DNA of 64,000 bases from contig JAIWNI010000037.1 in assembly GCA_025331435.1 (NCBI GenBank), positions 186,001 to 250,000 of the forward strand. The letters are read 5' to 3'. This stretch comes from Choanephora cucurbitarum. Its lineage: Eukaryota; Mucoromycota; Mucoromycetes; Mucorales; Choanephoraceae. This document shows, piece by piece, positions 60,954 to 64,000 of the stretch; positions within the stretch are counted from its first letter, which is position 1; each line of letters starts with the position of its first letter. The notes beneath the pieces were generated by a model. That model worked only from the letters and a program-made list of their open reading frames with translations. It made no database searches and had not been told where the DNA came from. The position numbers and the translations under genes were made by a program.

Positions 60954-63497
60954 TTTCCTTTAAATTAATAAAAAAAAGAGAAAAAGGGTGAAAAGAAAGA
61001 AAAAGAGAGAAAAAAGGCAGGTTAAAAGGAAAAACTAATATTAAACGACAACGCTTTATTTTTTTTAGCTTGATTGGTAGATTGTTCCAATTGAATTTCC
61101 GAGCAAATAACGTCGTCTTACGTCTACAAATTGCACCCAGATGAGTAATTTTGCCCTATTTGAATATGTTTAATCTCAAAAAAGAAATAGAACAATTAGG
61201 TGTGTTTCTTTCTGCTTCTTTTACTGGTAGCGTATCGATTCTAGACAAAGATGCGATTCAGACACCAACGGAGTTTATTGAGGCAAAAACGGAAATAATC
61301 ATCGAAGAAGCGCTTTAGCGTTGAGATGCATAAGTAAAGTAGTTGCTGAGTCTGTTCATATCAGATAATAAAGTTGACAGGCCTTAAATTTGAAAGTATA
61401 CGGTATTTATTTTTATGAGTAGCTAAACAACCTACTTGTAGTATGATTAGTCTTAGCTTTCTTCATCTTGCTTTATGTATCTTTTACATTAGACAACGCA
61501 AGTGCGATCTCACTCTTTCTTTAAGAACATGAAGTTGAACTAATGGATTTTTCTATTCATGAGCTTTCATTTTCTCGTTTGTTATTGAAACAAAAAGTCT
61601 TCATACCCAAAGTACTTGTGCATATTGCCTCTAGTAGTTCTCATTGCAGGATAACCAGCTATCTATGTTCGTACGGCCAACATGTTTTTGAGAATGAATA
61701 TGAGCAATTTATTCTGAATTGCATTAATTAGAATCCTTCTCATATGAGAAAAGATTTACTGCATAACAATGTAGCTTTTCCACATTGCTTGCGATACTGT
61801 CTTCACCTTCACAATACCAAGATGCAATTTAGCCATCAAACAGACTCTATTCTAATCTGAGAAGAGAAATGTTCTAATAGAGGCACAATCAAGTCCGACC
61901 AATGCATCAGTCCTTCATGTTGGTTTTAAGCGAGATATGGCTTGGTTAAGGCAAAGAAGTTCCTGCAATAGTGATAGTGCTTAAGACTGCGGACTAAGCT
62001 AATGTCTACTCTAGACGCAATATTAATCCAATTGACGTTAGCTTGCGAATGATCAAAATGTATTGAAAAAAAGAGAGACAGAGAGAAGGCCTAAGTATGA
62101 GAAAACTATTATCTGAACTCTTTGAAAACCACTCTCAATAGGGCCAACAAGTACTTAGGAATAAAATAAGTACTGTCTTTTGATCTATCATGCTCCTATC
62201 CATACCCCAGTTGACATGAGAAGACATATGCTAGATCAAATCGAGCGATTTTTTTAATTGCAAAGCAAAGTGAAGGGGGGGGGTTTTTTTTGAAGAGACA
62301 CTGATGATTAGAATGGATTTGACATGGTACATCTTACACCGAATCAACTCTGAAAGGCTTGAGTGCCTGTTTGACTATTACTTGTAAATATCGCGAAGTA
62401 AAAGACGATAGAGACAGAGATGGATAGTTACATGCTTAGTGTATAACAAGTGACTCCAGATAACTGGATTATTAGCTAGTCAAAATGGATTTAAAAGAAT
62501 AACCTTAAAAGATTTAAGGCTCAAAAATTTCAGTGATTGAGCTTAAAATATAAATACCCTCAGAGCCGATTTTCCACATGCTATTATGGCATTCTATCAT
62601 GCTTATCAACAAAAAGTATTTAAGCTCAAGTCATTCTATTAGTCAATAAAGGTCTACTTGAAAGTCACGTCTAACACGAGGGCTTCAGTTTCAGCAGTGC
62701 TTAGAAGAAAAATGACAACAATGACTAGCATAAGCTTCATCTCTCTCTCTCAAGTAAATCCTATCATGAAATGTTTATTTTGTGGTACAAATCAGAAAAA
62801 AACGGCAATCGACAGAGTTTCCCCTAGTGAACAAGTAGAACCTTCATAAAGGTAGACGTACCTCGGAAAGCAACTTTTGGCTTCACTTCAAAAGCGTATA
62901 TCTCACTACCGAATAAAGATACAAGCCTAATAATCAAGACATGAAGCCTTTCTATAGTATTTGCATAGTGTATAATTTTTAGATTTGTCTAAAATCAAGG
63001 TACGAAATGACGTAACTCGTTATATCAAGTGTGTAGTCAACTGACGCGAGACCTACCATATGTAGTTAGTACAATGATCGACTGCAATTTAAGTGGCTTA
63101 TACTCAGCCTAACATGCTATTTGTTGTACGCTATCCAATTGAAATGATTGTTACATAGAACAAAATGCAAAGCATCAGTGTCAAGAAAAGAAAGAGAGAG
63201 GAAACAAAGAAGTACACTTCTTTTCCTTTTTTTTTTTTGCTCCCCTTTGTTTTCTTTTAAAAATTGTATTATGTATAAAGGCAATTTGTGTTTGGATTCT
63301 TTTTTCTTTATTATGTATTAATGTAGTTTTTTTGTGCATTTAAGCCTAATTTAGAAATAATTGATGCAATGAAAAAGTAAAGGTATGGTGAAAATAAGAA
63401 TGTGTTGTATGCAAAATAATAGTACGTGTATAAATTATAGGCGTTTCTTTTTTTTTTTGGAAATAAATATATACATAACGTAAATGAACGTTATAGT
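60954..63497. other. Gene-poor region, about 2.5 kb
   Basis: The left end is the SERCA promoter. It contains a 50-codon open frame (61166-61318, listed separately), a G9/T8 homopolymer junction near 62275-62291 and the 3' flank of the partial glycosyltransferase gene. No other gene is supported. Confidence 0.4.
61166..61318 (+). CDS. Small ORF of 50 codons, unassigned
   Basis: ATG to TAG encodes 50 residues (MFNLKKEIEQLGVFLSASFT, then acidic EFIEAKTEIIIEEAL). The composition is protein-like and the flanks have stops in all frames. It has no recognisable domain and no clear promoter, so it may be an orphan small protein, an exon remnant or chance. Confidence 0.2.
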   Translation: MFNLKKEIEQLGVFLSASFTGSVSILDKDAIQTPTEFIEAKTEIIIEEAL

Positions 63498-64000
63498 CTA
63501 CCAGTTGGTTCTCTTTCTATGTTTTGTATCCAAATACTTAAAGATACTACCTGGAATAGAACTCCAGTGGTCTCTCCAGTGATAGGCAAATGTCTGATCC
63601 ACTCTCTTTTGATCAAATTCAACTTCAGAAAACAAACTAGGCAGAGAATTAGACCTTCTACACTGAGAAGGATCAGTAAAGCACCAAGGCAAAATAGACC
63701 AAGGTTTGATGCCGTGGTGTAACACACGTCTGTAGATACGGTAATATAACTTGGAACCAAAAATCTCGGGGCCTTTAATAAGGTACCGTTTAGGGGGTAC
63801 AACTCCATCGTTTTCGACTTGCTTTCGAGCCTTGAAGAGATCAGCAGCACCCTCCAGTATTTCACAAGCATAAGGGGATTGTTTATGGAAATGAAAGAGG
63901 GCCCCTGTAAAAGGATTGCCAAACATGCCAGTTGAACAACTTCCTTGAGCTATCCATTCATGCTCAAAGAGTGGTGCAAGGTCTCTGACAAACATGGTAT
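63498..64000 (-). CDS. Probable glycosyltransferase, C-terminal part (gene continues beyond the window)
   Basis: The frame is open from the window edge to the TAG at 63498-63500, giving about 167 residues of C-terminus. It reads FVRDLAPLFEHEWIAQGSCS, then NPFTGALFHFHKQSPYACEI, and GIKPWSILPWCFTDPSQCRR. The pattern resembles the C-terminal half of DXD-type sugar transferases of fungi (GT32-like), but the catalytic DXD lies outside the window, so the family is tentative. The tail after residue 130 (FAYHWRDHWSSIPGSIFKYL) has the Trp-rich end seen in such proteins. No intron is evident in this part. Confidence 0.45.
   Translation of the reverse strand, partial: TMFVRDLAPLFEHEWIAQGSCSTGMFGNPFTGALFHFHKQSPYACEILEGAADLFKARKQVENDGVVPPKRYLIKGPEIFGSKLYYRIYRRVLHHGIKPWSILPWCFTDPSQCRRSNSLPSLFSEVEFDQKRVDQTFAYHWRDHWSSIPGSIFKYLDTKHRKRTNW

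Noticed and set aside
62275..62291. A G9/T8 junction as a possible G-quadruplex or element end
   Set aside because: A single G run cannot form an intramolecular quadruplex, and no matching repeat was found nearby.

Overview
The window is nuclear DNA of an early-diverging filamentous fungus, most likely of the order Mucorales (Rhizopus/Mucor-like). It has eukaryotic genes with many short introns (about 45-75 nt, GT-AG and occasionally GC-AG), AT-rich intergenic DNA, pyrimidine-rich 5' leaders and fungal-type proteins. A SERCA-type calcium pump, a DASH cryptochrome and a perilipin fit Mucoromycota. Species cannot be fixed from the sequence alone. Exon coordinates come from reading splice sites by eye and joining frames; every multi-exon model given sums to a whole number of codons.

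Layout: 1-300 is the 3' end of an unrecognised gene. 0.9-13.1 kb holds UTP18 (rRNA processing), a PRP5/DDX46 spliceosomal helicase, an Aurora kinase, a perilipin-like lipid-droplet protein and chorismate synthase. 13.8-21.1 kb holds a small beta-trefoil lectin-like protein, an Sds3/Dep1-type histone deacetylase subunit, an unknown Ser/Pro-rich protein, a DUF2461 protein and selenoprotein O (SelO/Fmp40). 21.5-33.9 kb holds a PMC1-type Ca2+-ATPase, a myosin regulatory light chain, a cry-DASH photolyase-like protein, mitochondrial glutamyl-tRNA synthetase and mevalonate diphosphate decarboxylase; the last two are divergent across 234 bp. 35.3-44.3 kb holds a TDRD3-like OB-fold/RGG protein, a short intronless XPB-like helicase, a decayed Tc1/mariner transposase and a NOP12/RBM34 RRM protein. 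46.6-52.0 kb holds a Ste20/PAK-like kinase and ALG1. 53.9-61.0 kb holds a tau/MAP2/MAP4-type microtubule-binding protein with eight repeats and a SERCA-type Ca2+-ATPase. 63.5-64.0 kb is the 3' end of a probable glycosyltransferase.

The genes are ordinary single-copy housekeeping genes, not an operon or cluster. Shared themes are calcium handling (PMC1-type plus SERCA-type pumps), RNA processing (UTP18, PRP5, NOP12, TDRD3-like) and cytoskeleton or mitosis (Aurora, myosin light chain, tau-like protein). The long gene-poor stretches (7.0-8.2, 33.9-35.3, 40.3-43.0, 44.3-46.6, 48.5-50.3, 52.0-53.9, 55.5-57.8 and 61.0-63.5 kb) hold decayed coding fragments and simple repeats. The most unusual content is the eight-repeat tau-like gene, followed by the XPB paralogue without its N-terminal domain and three GC-AG introns. 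I saw no tRNA, rRNA or CRISPR array.
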